Notes: generated from the sequence alone by a model not told the origin. Counted from the stretch's first letter, positions 20,286-29,138 are shown. The stretch: 64,000 nt of DNA from CAVTAV01 sp963732795 (GCA_963732795.1 CAVTAV010000009.1:96281-160280), one strand, 5' to 3'. A program made the numbers and translations.

Positions 20286-20833
20286 TGCGCCGATTTAGTC
20301 TGCAACTGGCCGGCCGACTTCTGGCGGCATTGACACCGGAGAAGGACCGCGAGGGACTCTTGGGCGACCTCGCCGAAGAGTTTGAGCTCCGGTCTAAATC
20401 CGGCCCGGCCTCCGCCTGGTATCTCCGGCAGGTCGTCAAATCGCTGCCGCCGCTCGCCTGGGCCGAGATCAAGAGGGGCGCCTGGCTGGCGACGCTCGGC
20501 GCGGCGCTGGCGGCCTATGTCGCCGTGGCGGTGACGGAGGCCTCGCTGAATGCGCTGATCGCCGAGATTTTCGGGCCGGGCTTCTCGCTGTCGGGCGCGC
20601 TCAGAATGACGCTCGGTTTTCCGGTCATGATGCTGATCGGCTTCGGTGCGTCGAGGGTCCGGCGCGGCGCGGCGGCAACGCTTGCGGCGATGATGGGTAC
20701 GGTGGGGGTTGCCCTCATGGTGACCACGTCCGAGACCGTGCCGGCCTGGTTCTGGTTCGCCTATATCGTCGCCGGCCCGATGGCGGTGATCCTGGGCGGC
20801 CGGATTCGGTCGGCGAGGAGGGCCAAGTCATGA
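20282..20833 (+). CDS. Membrane protein with permease-prefix-like N-terminus
   Basis: 183 aa. N-terminal 65 residues (LAGRLLAALTPEKDREGLLGDLAEEFELR...WYLRQVVKSLPPLAWAEI) match the permease prefix domain 2 pattern otherwise found fused to orphan MacB-type permeases; here it is followed by only four hydrophobic helices (about 68-175) and no MacB/FtsX domain. ATG 20282 overlaps the padR stop by 4 bp; the next codon ATG 20285 is better spaced from GGAGGT. A PadR plus permease-prefix pairing is known from PadR-regulated permeases. Function not known. Confidence 0.6.
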   Translation: MMRRFSLQLAGRLLAALTPEKDREGLLGDLAEEFELRSKSGPASAWYLRQVVKSLPPLAWAEIKRGAWLATLGAALAAYVAVAVTEASLNALIAEIFGPGFSLSGALRMTLGFPVMMLIGFGASRVRRGAAATLAAMMGTVGVALMVTTSETVPAWFWFAYIVAGPMAVILGGRIRSARRAKS

Positions 20834-21294
20834 TCGAGCACATGGTTGTGCCCGCGCGCCGATGGCTGATCGCCGGCGTCGTCATGGTTTTGGGGTTGTC
20901 GTTCGTCAGCCAGGGCAAAGCCGCGGGAGACAGCATGACCGAAGTGGAACGCACCAATGACGCCGTGGTCACGCGCGCCTTGGCGGCATTGGCGAAGCGC
21001 GATGTCGATGCGCTCGGCGATTGCCTCGCCGGCAACTTCACCTACCGCTTCGCCAATCAAAGCGTGAACGGCAAGGCCAACTACCTTGCCATCGCCAGGG
21101 AGAAGTTCCCCACGGTCGACAGCCTGAAGATCGATGTCGTTCGATCCAGCGCGATCGGCAACACGGTGCTGCTCGAAAGGTTCGACGCGGGAACCAACGG
21201 AGGGAAGAAGAGCGGATATCACATCTCGGCGTTCTTCTACGTCGTCGACGGCAAGATCCGCGAATGGACCGACTATCCCTGGCCTGCGGATTAG
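20830..21294 (+). CDS. Exported SnoaL/NTF2-like protein
   Basis: 154 aa. Membrane anchor or signal peptide near residues 10-32 (RRWLIAGVVMVLGLSFVSQGKAAG), then a SnoaL-like domain (VVTRALAALAKRDVDALGDCLAGNFTYRF ... YHISAFFYVVDGKIREWTDYPW). Starts with a 4-bp overlap (ATGA) on the preceding membrane protein gene, so it is the third gene of the PadR operon. Its stop overlaps by 4 bp the stop of the convergent glucosidase gene. Binding partner or reaction unknown. Confidence 0.7.
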   Translation: MIEHMVVPARRWLIAGVVMVLGLSFVSQGKAAGDSMTEVERTNDAVVTRALAALAKRDVDALGDCLAGNFTYRFANQSVNGKANYLAIAREKFPTVDSLKIDVVRSSAIGNTVLLERFDAGTNGGKKSGYHISAFFYVVDGKIREWTDYPWPAD

Positions 21295-23948
21295 CCCCCA
21301 AGCTTCAGGAGGCGCGTCGCGAGAAGGTCTTGGGACGACCGGCCCACCATGATCTGATAGTTGCCGGGAATGGTGGTCCAGGTATGGGATTTTTCGTCCC
21401 AGACCTGAAATGCTTCGGGTCCGAGGGGGATGTCGACGGTGGCCGAAGCGCCCGGCGCGAGCGTGACTTTCTTGAAGGCCTTGAGTTGCTTGGGCGGCTC
21501 TCCTGCGACTTTCGGAAAGCCGACATAGACCTGGATCACATCCGCCGCTGTGCGCTTGCCCGTATTCCGAACGGCCGCTTCCACCACGGCTCCCTCGCCC
21601 GCTTTGCGGAGAACGACATCGCTCACCTTGAAATTCGAATAGGTCAGGCCGTAGCCGAAGGGAAAAAGCGGCGTCTGTCCATGCTGGTTCCAATAGCGAT
21701 AGCCGATCACCAGGCCTTCATCGAAATGGACATCGGCGGGCGCGCCTGTCCTGTCCGGCGTACCGGGGTATTCCGCTATCGACTGTCCCGGCCCTTGGGC
21801 TTCGGTCAACGGGAAGGTGACGGGCAGACGGCCGCCGGGGGCGGCGTCGCCAAACAGGAGCTGAGCCGCGGCCGTCCCAAAGGAATTGCCCGGCAGCCAC
21901 ATTTCCAGGACGCCCGCAACCTTAGAGAGCCACGGCATGGTGACCGCGCCGCCAGTGGTCAGCACGACGACTGTGCGCGGGTTGACGTTGGCCACCGCTT
22001 CGATCAGCGCGTCCTCGATGGGCGGGAGGCCGAGACGGGCCCGGTCCATCCCCTCTCCCACGATATGGCCGGCGAAGACGACCGCGACGTCGGCTTTACG
22101 CGCGGCATCCACCGCGTTCTGGATCAACGCGCTCGCCGGCGCATGGCTCAGCTTGACGACCGGCCCCATGGTCGTGGCGAACATTTCGCGAGCCTGATCG
22201 GCGAGCGTGACCCGGGCGGTATATCGAACCTCGATCGGAACCGGCACGCCCTTTTTCACGTCCACTAGGGCATAGGCGAGCGCGCCGAAATCGGCGTTGT
22301 CGAATTCGTCCTGTAACGTGCCGCCGATGTAAAGCTTGGCCGTGCCGGAGCCCGAAAGCGTGAAGGTTTCCAGCCCGGTTTCACTTGGCACGAAGCTGCC
22401 GCGCCAACGCACGGACCACAGCTTGTTCGCCGGCAGGCCATCGATCTTGGGGATCGATGTGTTGTCGACGCCAGACTCGAACTCGACTTCAGTAACGGCT
22501 TCTCCGAGAAATCGAGATTGGGATTGGCGACATAGTCGGCGACAAGGCCGGGCTTGCCGTCGGGCGTGCGCAGCTCGTCGGCGGAGATGGGATCGCCGCC
22601 CCGCAGACCCGGCATACCGGGCGCATAGGTGACTTGAATATCGTCGCCAGCGCGTTTGCGGATTCCGGCATAGGCCGTGACGAGATGCTTCGGCTCGACA
22701 TAAGGCGACCCCTGCTCGACGACAGTTGCCTTGTCCCCAGCCTGGGTGCCGATCACAGCAATCGACTTCACCTTCGGACCAAAGGGAAGAACGCCGTTCT
22801 TGTTCTTCAGAAGGACCGCGCCGTCAGTGATGATCTCCGCCGCGAGGGCCAGAGCCTCGGGCGTGGTCACATCCTGGTCGGTCGGTTTGGCGGGATGATC
22901 GAAGGTGCCGACACGGAAGCCCGCGACCAGCCGGCGCATGACCAGATCGTCAAGGCGCTCATGAGAGATCTCACCCTTCGCCACCGCCTCGCGGAGGCTC
23001 TGACCGGCAAAGAGATCGGGCGTGGCACCGGGCGGCGCGGGGCCTTTGCGCGGCTCGAACTGGCCGCTGTCGAGTCCCGCTCGGATGGCGGGAACCACGC
23101 TTCGCTGAGCGACCGGAAAGTCCGGGCCCACCAGCCCGTCGAAGCCCCAATCGTTCTTCAGAGCGCCGAGCGTATAGGTATTCTCGCAGGCATAGATGTC
23201 GTTGATCCGCGGAAAGGAGCACATGACGGCGCCGGCATGTCCCTTTTCCACGGCCGCCCGGAAGGTCGGGAAATAGATCTCGCGTAGCGCGCGTTCGGAC
23301 ACGACCTCGTTGACGGCGTTGGCGAAACCGATCGGGTTGTCGCCGAGCCGCCCCTGCTCCTGGGTATAGGCGGCGAAATGCTTGATCATGGTGATGACGT
23401 GGCGCGACTGGATCGCCGGCACCTCCCGCGCGACGATGCTGGCGGCGAGATAGGGATCCTCGCCGAAGCTTTCGGTGGATCGCCCGAAATGCCACGTCCG
23501 GGTCATGTCCATGGCCGGGCCGAGCATCTGGTTGCGGCCCGACGCGAAGAATTCCTTGCCGACGGCGAGCCCATACCGCTCGGCGAGATCGGGATCGAAG
23601 CTCGCGGCAAGGGTCAGCGGCGTCGGCCATGCCGTGCCGCCGTTGAAGCCGGCGGGGCCATCCGAGCCGCGCCCGGTCTCCAGCCCGAGCTCCTTCATGA
23701 TGTTGCGGCCGCCCGGCGCACCGAAGCCGGATGCCTCGATCAGCGCGAGCTTGTCCTCGTCGTTCGCCAGATGATCGAGCACGAATTTGGCCCGGCATTG
23801 AGGCGAAAAGCTTTGATCGAGCCAGGGTTTCTTGTCGCCCGCCGGCGGCGCCGGGCAGGAGTTCAGGCACTAGGCTTGGCGCGGCACGGGCGCCCCCAAC
23901 GGCGGCGAGCGCGCAGAGCACGCCGATCAAGCATTTGAACGATTTCAT
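21291..23948 (-). CDS. Exported GH3 beta-glucosidase with PA14 insert (frameshifted)
   Basis: About 885 aa: signal peptide MKSFKCLIGVLCALAAVGGARA; GH3 (alpha/beta)8 barrel with GSDGPAGFNGG, KHFAAYTQEQGR and GLVGPDFPVAQ, whose Asp is the expected nucleophile; (alpha/beta)6 domain with GAVLLKNKNGVLPF and GGAVTMPW; a PA14 insert (GLVADYVANPNLDF...GSGTAKLYIGG); and a C-terminal fibronectin-III-like domain (FPFGYGLTYSNFKVSDVV...). Breaks near 23875 (one extra base after the signal peptide region) and near 22490 (apparently one missing base within the PA14 domain). Likely periplasmic hydrolysis of beta-glucosides; PA14 is probably for glycan selection. Confidence 0.85.
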
Positions 23949-24145
23949 CGGTGATCCCCCAAGGTTGCAGCGATGGCGCGCCGCTCTTCTTGCCCGCCAG
24001 TCTACGCACCTTCCGGGGCAATCGCCAAATTCGCCGCACCTCCTGTCAACCCAACCCGATCTTGCGGCGTATAACGATCAGAAACCGCATTTGCGGGCCC
24101 GAAACGGTCAATTCTTCGTCTTTTCTTGGGAAAGGAGCCCAAACT

Positions 24146-24502
24146 ATGCATACCGGAATGCCTCTCTTTTCGATTTTCCTCGGCTTCACCACCGCAGGGA
24201 TTCTGATCACGTTGGTCCTGATCTGGTGAATCGTCTCGGCCGTCAGGAAATGGCGCCGCAAGGCCCACGAGGCCGGCTATCCCTCCCTCTCGGCCTTCCT
24301 GCGGGCCACGCCCCATACCGATGGGGAACGCAAGGAGGCGGTCGATCTGGCGCTCAAGGGCCTCGTGCTGCTGCTGATCGGATTTCTGTTCCCGCCCCTG
24401 CTGCTCATCGCCGTGTTCCCGCTCTATTTCGGCGTGAGGAAGGTCGCGTACTGGTCGGTCGGCGTCGGCCTGTTCGACGAACGCGAGCAGCCAGGCACCT
24501 GA
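24146..24502 (+). pseudogene. Small membrane protein gene with in-frame TGA
   Basis: ATG 24146 after AAAGGAG. The frame reads MHTGMPLFSIFLGFTTAGILITLVLIW, then TGA (24227-24229), then continues open in the same frame for 90 codons: IVSAVRKWRRKAHEAGYPSL...HTDGERKEAVDLALKGLVLLLIGFLFPPLLLIAVFPLYFG...EREQPGT. The product would be a 118-aa two- or three-helix membrane protein. TGG to TGA (one base) is the simplest explanation. No selenocysteine context. The stop at 24502 is 7 bp before the sigma factor gene, so it likely belongs to that operon. Family not recognised. Confidence 0.5.
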
Positions 24503-24509
24503 CCGCCCG

Positions 24510-25082
24510 ATGGGGGGTGGGGCACGAGACGACCGGAGGACGGAACGCGACGCCGTTCTCTCGGTTCGTTCCGGTGACCGCAACGCCTTCGGCCGGCTGG
24601 TGGCGCTGCATCAAAGAAGGCTGTTCAGCCTGACGATGATGATGCTGAAGAACGCCGCAGCCGCCGAGGACATTGCCCAGGAGGCTTTCGTGCGGGCCTA
24701 TACCCATCTCGATCGCTACGACGCCGAGCGGCCGTTCTATCCCTGGCTCGCTGCGATCGCCGTGCGGCTGGCGCAAAGCTGGATGCGGCGCCATGGGCGG
24801 GAAAGCGTCGAACTCGATCCCGAGGCCGAGCCCACCGCGTTGGACGATCCGCTTGAGATGCTCGTCACGAGCGAGAGCGGCCGGACGCTCTGGGATGCCG
24901 TCGAGGCGCTTCCCGCCGCCCAGCGCACCGCCGTGTTTCTGTTCTATCGCCAGGATATGCGGCTAGCCGACGTCGCGACCGCGCTCGGCGTGACCGGCGG
25001 CACCGTGAAAACGTTGCTGTTCCGCGCCCGGCAAACGCTCCGCGCCGCGATCGGCCCGGAAAATCAGGAGAGTCACCCATGA
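24510..25082 (+). CDS. ECF RNA polymerase sigma factor
   Basis: 190 aa. Region 2: LVALHQRRLFSLTMMMLKNAAAAEDIAQEAFVRAYTHLDRYDAERPFYPWLAAIAV, with the DIAQEAF core; region 4: LPAAQRTAVFLFYRQDMRLADVATALGVTGGTVKTLLFRARQTLRAAI, an HTH that reads the -35 element. Directs transcription of a stress regulon when released by its anti-sigma. Stop overlaps the anti-sigma start by 4 bp (ATGA), showing translational coupling. CCGGAGG upstream lies inside the frame; the ATG at 24510 is the first available. Confidence 0.85.
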   Translation: MGGGARDDRRTERDAVLSVRSGDRNAFGRLVALHQRRLFSLTMMMLKNAAAAEDIAQEAFVRAYTHLDRYDAERPFYPWLAAIAVRLAQSWMRRHGRESVELDPEAEPTALDDPLEMLVTSESGRTLWDAVEALPAAQRTAVFLFYRQDMRLADVATALGVTGGTVKTLLFRARQTLRAAIGPENQESHP

Positions 25083-25585
25083 TTTGCGATCAGGTCCGCC
25101 CCTTCATCGACCGACTGCCGGCCCGCGAATGGACCCGGGAGATGCGCGTCGCGATCACCAAACACGTCGGTAGTTGCACCAGGTGCAAACAGGCCCTCGA
25201 GGCCGTGACCGCGATGGAGGCCGAAATCCTGGCCCTGCCGGAGATCGAAGCCCCCGGCGACATGGCCGAGGCCATCGCCGCCCGCATCGTCGAACTTCCC
25301 GCGCCCGTCCAGGCGACCGAGCCCGTTCAAAAGGCCGGTCCCTTCAAGGATTTGCGTCCGTGGGCCGCCCTCGCCCCCGGCGCCCTCACCGCCTTCGCCG
25401 CCTCGCTCTATCTGGCGATTTCCGGCGGCCAGACGCCCGAGCTGGTCAATGCGAAACCGATGGGCGGCTGGCTGGAACGCATGGCCGAGATGCAGCATGC
25501 CGGACCCGGCGTCTATGTCCTGGCGGCCGGCCTTGTTCTCTTCGCGATCGGCCTGTTCGCGCTGCCGAGTACCGACAACGCCTGA
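25079..25585 (+). CDS. Anti-sigma factor, membrane-anchored with zinc-finger-like motif
   Basis: 168 aa. N-terminal domain MICDQVRPFIDRLP...ITKHVGSCTRCKQALEAV contains H-x3-C-x2-C plus an upstream Cys, the ZAS motif that binds a partner sigma factor. One or two hydrophobic segments follow (APGALTAFAASLYLAISG; GVYVLAAGLVLFAIGLFAL), placing the N-terminus in the cytoplasm at the membrane. Immediately downstream of, and overlapping, the ECF sigma gene, its expected target. Confidence 0.75.
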   Translation: MICDQVRPFIDRLPAREWTREMRVAITKHVGSCTRCKQALEAVTAMEAEILALPEIEAPGDMAEAIAARIVELPAPVQATEPVQKAGPFKDLRPWAALAPGALTAFAASLYLAISGGQTPELVNAKPMGGWLERMAEMQHAGPGVYVLAAGLVLFAIGLFALPSTDNA

Positions 25586-25628
25586 CGCGCCCTCTTGCCT
25601 GAACCCGCGCGCCGGGCGAAGCTGAGCC

Positions 25629-26351
25629 ATGCGGAGATGGGGGCTGGTGGTTTCCGGGTTCTACGTGGTGGCCGTCGCGGCGGCGAGCCCGATGGTCGGT
25701 TACGGCATTGCCACGCTCACCGGGGGCCGGATCCGGTTTCCGGGCTGGATGGCCTGGTATGCGACCTGGCATCCCTGGCTCTGGATCGCGATCCTGGCGG
25801 CGGGGCCGCTGGTCCTTCTTTTCGTTCATGTCGACACGAGAGAGCGCCAGGTCGTGCCCAAACGGCATCTCGCCTGGACCGTTGCCGCGACCGCGCTCGC
25901 CGCCGCCGTGCTCTTGCTCGCGATGGTGTCGTCGCTGATGGTGTCGGTGCTCGGCGATAAGGCTGTGGCCGACCTTCTGGGCTACGGCTCCGGGGCTTTC
26001 TTCACGGTTCTCGGCGTGCCCGGCACATCGGCCGGCCCCGGCGAGATCTTGCTCGCCCTCGCGCCGGTCGCGGTCGTCTGGCTGGTCTGCGGGGCGATCT
26101 TCTACCGCTTTCGCGCCCGGCTCCTGGACCGGAAGACAAGGCCTTACCGTCTGCTCGTCAAAGGCAGCGTCGCCGAGCTCCTGATCGCCGTCCCTTCCCA
26201 CGCCCTCGTGAGCCAGCGCGATCAGTGCTGCGCGCCGATGGTCAGCGCCTACGGCATCGCCACGGGCCTCGCGATCCTGTTCATGTCCTTCGGACCGGGG
26301 GTGTGGTTCCTGTTCGAAGAGCAGATGCGGCGGATGAACCGGCGGCGGTGA
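25629..26351 (+). CDS. Polytopic membrane protein with RDQCCAP motif
   Basis: 240 aa with about six hydrophobic segments. The most distinctive stretch is near the C-terminus: LLVKGSVAELLIAVPSHALVSQRDQCCAPMVSAYGIATG followed by FMSFGPGVWFLF. The paired Cys in a cytoplasmic or membrane-edge loop between helices suggests a redox- or metal-responsive site; this is inference. I recall similar unnamed bacterial membrane proteins but no function. Starts 44 bp after the anti-sigma gene on the same strand, so probably part of the sigma operon. Confidence 0.6.
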   Translation: MRRWGLVVSGFYVVAVAAASPMVGYGIATLTGGRIRFPGWMAWYATWHPWLWIAILAAGPLVLLFVHVDTRERQVVPKRHLAWTVAATALAAAVLLLAMVSSLMVSVLGDKAVADLLGYGSGAFFTVLGVPGTSAGPGEILLALAPVAVVWLVCGAIFYRFRARLLDRKTRPYRLLVKGSVAELLIAVPSHALVSQRDQCCAPMVSAYGIATGLAILFMSFGPGVWFLFEEQMRRMNRRR

Positions 26352-26426
26352 GCCCGTCGCCGTCCATCGCAGGATCGTCGCTATGTCGCGTTGTCCGTGA
26401 CGGCCCCTGGCCGAACCGGCTCTGCC

Positions 26427-27020
26427 TTAGCCGAGATTGGCGTTGGCGAAGTCCCAGTTGATCAGGCTCGAAAGGAACGTGCCGATATAGTCCGGCCGCC
26501 GGTTCTGGTAATCCAGGTAATAGGCGTGCTCCCAGACGTCGATCGTCAGAAGCGCCTTCTGGCCGTGGGCGACGGGCGTGTCGGCATTGGCCGTCTTGGT
26601 CACCTTCAAGGCATCGCCGTCGACGATCAGCCAGGCCCAGCCGGAGCCGAACTGGGTCGCCGCGGCGGTCTTGAAGGCCTCGGCGAACTTGTCGTAGCCG
26701 CCGAAGCTCTTGTCGATCAGACCGGCGATCTCGCCGGACGGAGCCCCGCCGCCGCCGGGCTTCATGGAATTCCAATAGAAGGAGTGGTTCCAGACCTGGG
26801 CGGCATTGTTGAAGATGCCGGCCTTGTCTGCCTGACCGGTGGTCTCCTTGATGACTTCCTCGAGCGTCGCCTTGCCGAGAGGCGACTCGGCCGTCAAGTT
26901 GTTGAGATTGTTCACATAGGCCTGATGGTGCTTGCCGTAATGGAAGCCCAGGGTCTGTTCCGAGATATGGGGCGCAAGAGCGCCCTGCGCATAAGGCAGG
27001 GAGGGGAGCTGGAAAGGCAT
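26427..27020 (-). CDS. sodB: Superoxide dismutase, iron type
   Basis: 197 aa. Converts superoxide to oxygen and hydrogen peroxide in the cytoplasm. Metal ligands are visible: His27 in GFHYGKHHQAYVNNLN, His in WNHSFYWNSM, and Asp and His in DVWEHAYYLDYQN. FNNAAQVWNHSFYW, with Gln just before the second ligand (AQVW), is typical of the Fe form, as is the length. Start at 27020 follows an AGGAGA. Monocistronic by spacing. Complete and undamaged. Confidence 0.95.
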   Translation of the reverse strand: MPFQLPSLPYAQGALAPHISEQTLGFHYGKHHQAYVNNLNNLTAESPLGKATLEEVIKETTGQADKAGIFNNAAQVWNHSFYWNSMKPGGGGAPSGEIAGLIDKSFGGYDKFAEAFKTAAATQFGSGWAWLIVDGDALKVTKTANADTPVAHGQKALLTIDVWEHAYYLDYQNRRPDYIGTFLSSLINWDFANANLG

Positions 27021-27085
27021 GATATCTCCTCTTGGTCGGGCGCGTGGTCCGAGGATTCAATCGCGGGCGGGCCGTCGTGAGCGAG

Positions 27086-27133
27086 AGATTAGGCCGCGGC
27101 CGCGGTACTTTTCAACCCTTCGATCTTGAGGCG
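27086..27133 (-). repeat. Gene-tail remnant, copy 1
   Basis: 48 bp that match 29160-29207 at 44 positions. On the minus strand both encode the end of an open frame, RLKIEGLKSTAAAA-stop here. The other copy reads RLKIEGLKNTATAA-stop. The rest of the putative gene is absent in both places. Likely a leftover of a duplicated or recombined 3' end. Confidence 0.5.
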
Positions 27134-27147
27134 CGCCGTCGAGGACG

Positions 27148-27441
27148 TCACGCCGCGACAGGCTTGACAGCCTTGACCTTCCGACCGATGGCGGCTTGGG
27201 CCACCTTCAAGTCGTATGCCGCCTGAAGGTTGAGCCAATACTCCGGTGTCTGGCCAAAGGCCTTCCCGAACAACAGCGCCAACTCGCCGGTAACCGGCCG
27301 TGTGCCCCGGACGACATGCGAAATTCGCATCGACGACACCCCGATCGCGCGCGCCAAGCCCGCCTGGGACAGGTCAAGGTCCTCGAGAATCTCGGCAAGA
27401 AACTCTCCGGGGTGGATTGGCGCAAGTCCGTTCTTTGGCAT
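27148..27441 (-). CDS. higA: HigA-type antitoxin (XRE family)
   Basis: 97 aa from ATG 27441 (GAGG upstream; a TTG five codons earlier overlaps the toxin stop). LAPIHPGEFLAEILEDLDLSQAGLARAIGVSSMRISHVVRGTRPVTGELALLFGKAFGQTPEYWLNLQAAYDLKVAQ is the classic HigA antidote domain with a Cro/C1 helix-turn-helix. Binds and neutralises HigB and represses the operon. Located 11 bp after higB, the usual toxin-first order. Confidence 0.9.
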   Translation of the reverse strand: MPKNGLAPIHPGEFLAEILEDLDLSQAGLARAIGVSSMRISHVVRGTRPVTGELALLFGKAFGQTPEYWLNLQAAYDLKVAQAAIGRKVKAVKPVAA

Positions 27442-27452
27442 GGCCTGGAACC

Positions 27453-27734
27453 TCAATGATAATCCACGATCTCGACGTCAAAGGCGTCGCCGTCCTCGAA
27501 CCGAAAGCAAAGTCGCCATTGGTCATTGACGCGGACCGAATATTGTCCGGCGCGACCGCCCCTTAGCGCCTCAAGACGATTCGACGGCGGAATGCGCATG
27601 TCGTCGATCCGCGTCGCCGCATCCAACTGCTGAAGCCGCATCGCCGCCCGCTTCAGTATATCGGGAGGCAACCTGCGCGACTTGCCGGTTGTGAAAAATC
27701 TCTCTGTTTCGGCATCGGCGAAGCTGCGGATCAT
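27453..27734 (-). CDS. higB: HigB-type mRNA interferase toxin (RelE fold)
   Basis: 93 aa: MIRSFADAETERFFTTGKSRRLPPDILKRAAMRLQQLDAATRIDDMRIPPSNRLEAL..., then GQYSVRVNDQWRLCFRFEDGDAFDVEIVDYH, the HigB plasmid-maintenance-killer pattern. Such toxins cleave mRNA on the ribosome; conserved basic and C-terminal residues (RLCFRF, DYH) are present, so it appears active. First gene of the higBA operon; the palindrome at 27746-27762 lies 11 bp upstream of its start. Confidence 0.9.
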   Translation of the reverse strand: MIRSFADAETERFFTTGKSRRLPPDILKRAAMRLQQLDAATRIDDMRIPPSNRLEALRGGRAGQYSVRVNDQWRLCFRFEDGDAFDVEIVDYH

Positions 27735-27745
27735 CGAATTGAAAT

Positions 27746-27762
27746 ATAAACAATTTGTTTAT
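27746..27762. promoter_or_regulatory. higBA operator palindrome
   Basis: ATAAACAA-T-TTGTTTAT, a 17-bp perfect palindrome around one central base, in an AT-rich patch just upstream of higB. The size and position suit binding of a HigA dimer and autoregulation; this is inferred. Confidence 0.6.
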
Positions 27763-27804
27763 GATCGTCAACGATTTGAACTCAGCATTTTTTCCGGCAT
27801 GGTT

Positions 27805-27863
27805 GGTGACAGTGCATTTGATCGACTGATGTTATCGACCCCGGAATTGAGTGCACTGTCACC
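27805..27863. repeat. REP-like element, copy A (inverted pair)
   Basis: GGTGACAGTGCA (27805-27816) and its exact reverse complement TGCACTGTCACC (27852-27863) flank a 35-bp spacer. The same TGCACTGTCACC core recurs at 29118 and 30154. It resembles the GTGACAGTGCAC repeats I associate with REP-type elements; no transposase is present in the window. Confidence 0.6.
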
Positions 27864-28007
27864 CTAATACTGGGCACTGTGTTGCCCGAAGGTTGTTGCG
27901 CCATCAGGTTCGCGCTAACGTTCGAAATTGGCGTATCTCTTCTGCAGACGCGGGGGAGAATTCGGCACATGACAGAAGCGAAGAATTTAGGGGGAGGGCA
28001 CGCCTAA

Positions 28008-28893
28008 ATGAGAAGAGAAATAGCATTGGGAAACCGGCTGCCGATGTTGGCAAGAGCCACCATCAAGGTCTGGGCGATCGTCATCGCTGGCGTGGCCTTC
28101 ACGACCAGTGCCCAGGCGGCATGCGATCGTGAGATGCTCAAGGGTCTGACCGCCACCTATGTCGAGGCCCAATCGACCGGGAAGCCCGCCATGGTGCCCC
28201 TCGCGAAAGGCGCATATTACGGGGAGAACGATTTGCCCGTGGCCATAGCTGCCAGCGTGTTGTCCCAAGCCCTGCCGGTTGACTTCACCCGCAGCTTTTA
28301 TGACACCACGCAATGCGCCACCTTCACGGAGCTGGTGTCCGCCACGAATGCGCACCCATACGTGATCCATACGCGTATGGAGGTGACCGCTGAGGGCAAG
28401 GTGAGCGTGATGGAGTTTGTTGTGTCAGACGAGGGCGACTGGATGTTCGGCGCGGACGCGCACCTTGCCGAGACGCGGGTGGAGAATTGGGGCGAGATCC
28501 CTAAGGACAAACGCGACAGGCGAGGGGTTCTTAAGGCGGTGGCCGATGCGTATCTGAACAATTGGGGGGATCCGGATCTTCCCGTGCCGCACGGTACGCC
28601 ATGTGCCCGGCTTGAGGGCCGCATTTTCACGGGAGCCAAGAACCCGAAGGCGAATACCTGCGACATGGGGGCGTTCCCGCAGCCAATTAAAACCGGCAAC
28701 CGCCGCTACGTCATCGATGAGACCATCGGCGCCGTTTCCGTCTTCCACAATTTTTCCTGGATTGATGCCGGGCTGGGGCCCTATCACTCGGGAACCCCGT
28801 CCAGCCAGATGTTCCGGGTCGAAGGTGGCAAGAACTCGCTACATCCACGAGGTGACGATATGCACGACGCCAAAGTGTGGGCGGAAGTTCTAG
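28008..28893 (+). CDS. Exported DUF8021-like protein (frameshifted near the end)
   Basis: About 295 aa. Signal peptide (ATIKVWAIVIAGVAFTTSAQA), then ACDREMLKGLTATYVEAQSTG, CATFTELVSATNAHPYVIHTRM, a GDWMFGADAHL segment, VLKAVADAYLNNWG, PHGTPCARLEGRIFTG, RRYVIDETIGAVSVFHNF and SSQMFRVEGGK-RYIHEVTIC. This order of motifs matches a family I know mainly from fungi (DUF8021). One extra base near 28832 hides the true end IHEVTICTTPKCGRKF at 28893. Secreted or periplasmic, several Cys; function unknown. It lies between REP-like copies A and B, so horizontal origin is possible. Confidence 0.65.
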
Positions 28894-29105
28894 GGCCGCG
28901 AAGGCCTGCAAGCATCGGGGCGCATCCGAGCCTCAGGAAAGTTCAGAAAGGCGGTTCCGCAAGGAGCCGCCTACTTGCTGTTTGGGTGCGAGACAGAAGA
29001 TGGCGCGCCGGACAGGATGAAACTGGGCAATGGATATTGCGGTTTCAGTTGCCGTTCGGATGGCCCTCGATCCTGACCTGAGCTTAATAGACGAGTGTCA
29101 TCAAT

Positions 29106-29138
29106 CCCTGAATTTAGTGCACTGTCACCGTAATTCCC
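29106..29138. repeat. REP-like element, copy B
   Basis: Contains TAGTGCACTGTCACCGTAATT flanked by CCCTGAATT and CCC, a near-palindromic unit that shares its core with copies at 27852 and 30154. It lies in the 423-bp gap between the DUF8021-like and DUF4197 genes, which otherwise holds only the tail remnant at 29160. Confidence 0.55.

Noticed and set aside
20282..20833. MacB/FtsX-type permease
   Set aside because: Only the prefix-like N-terminus and four helices are present; no FtsX or periplasmic core domain follows.
24227..24229. TGA as a selenocysteine codon
   Set aside because: No SECIS-like hairpin was seen just after it, no redox context, and Trp fits the membrane helix.
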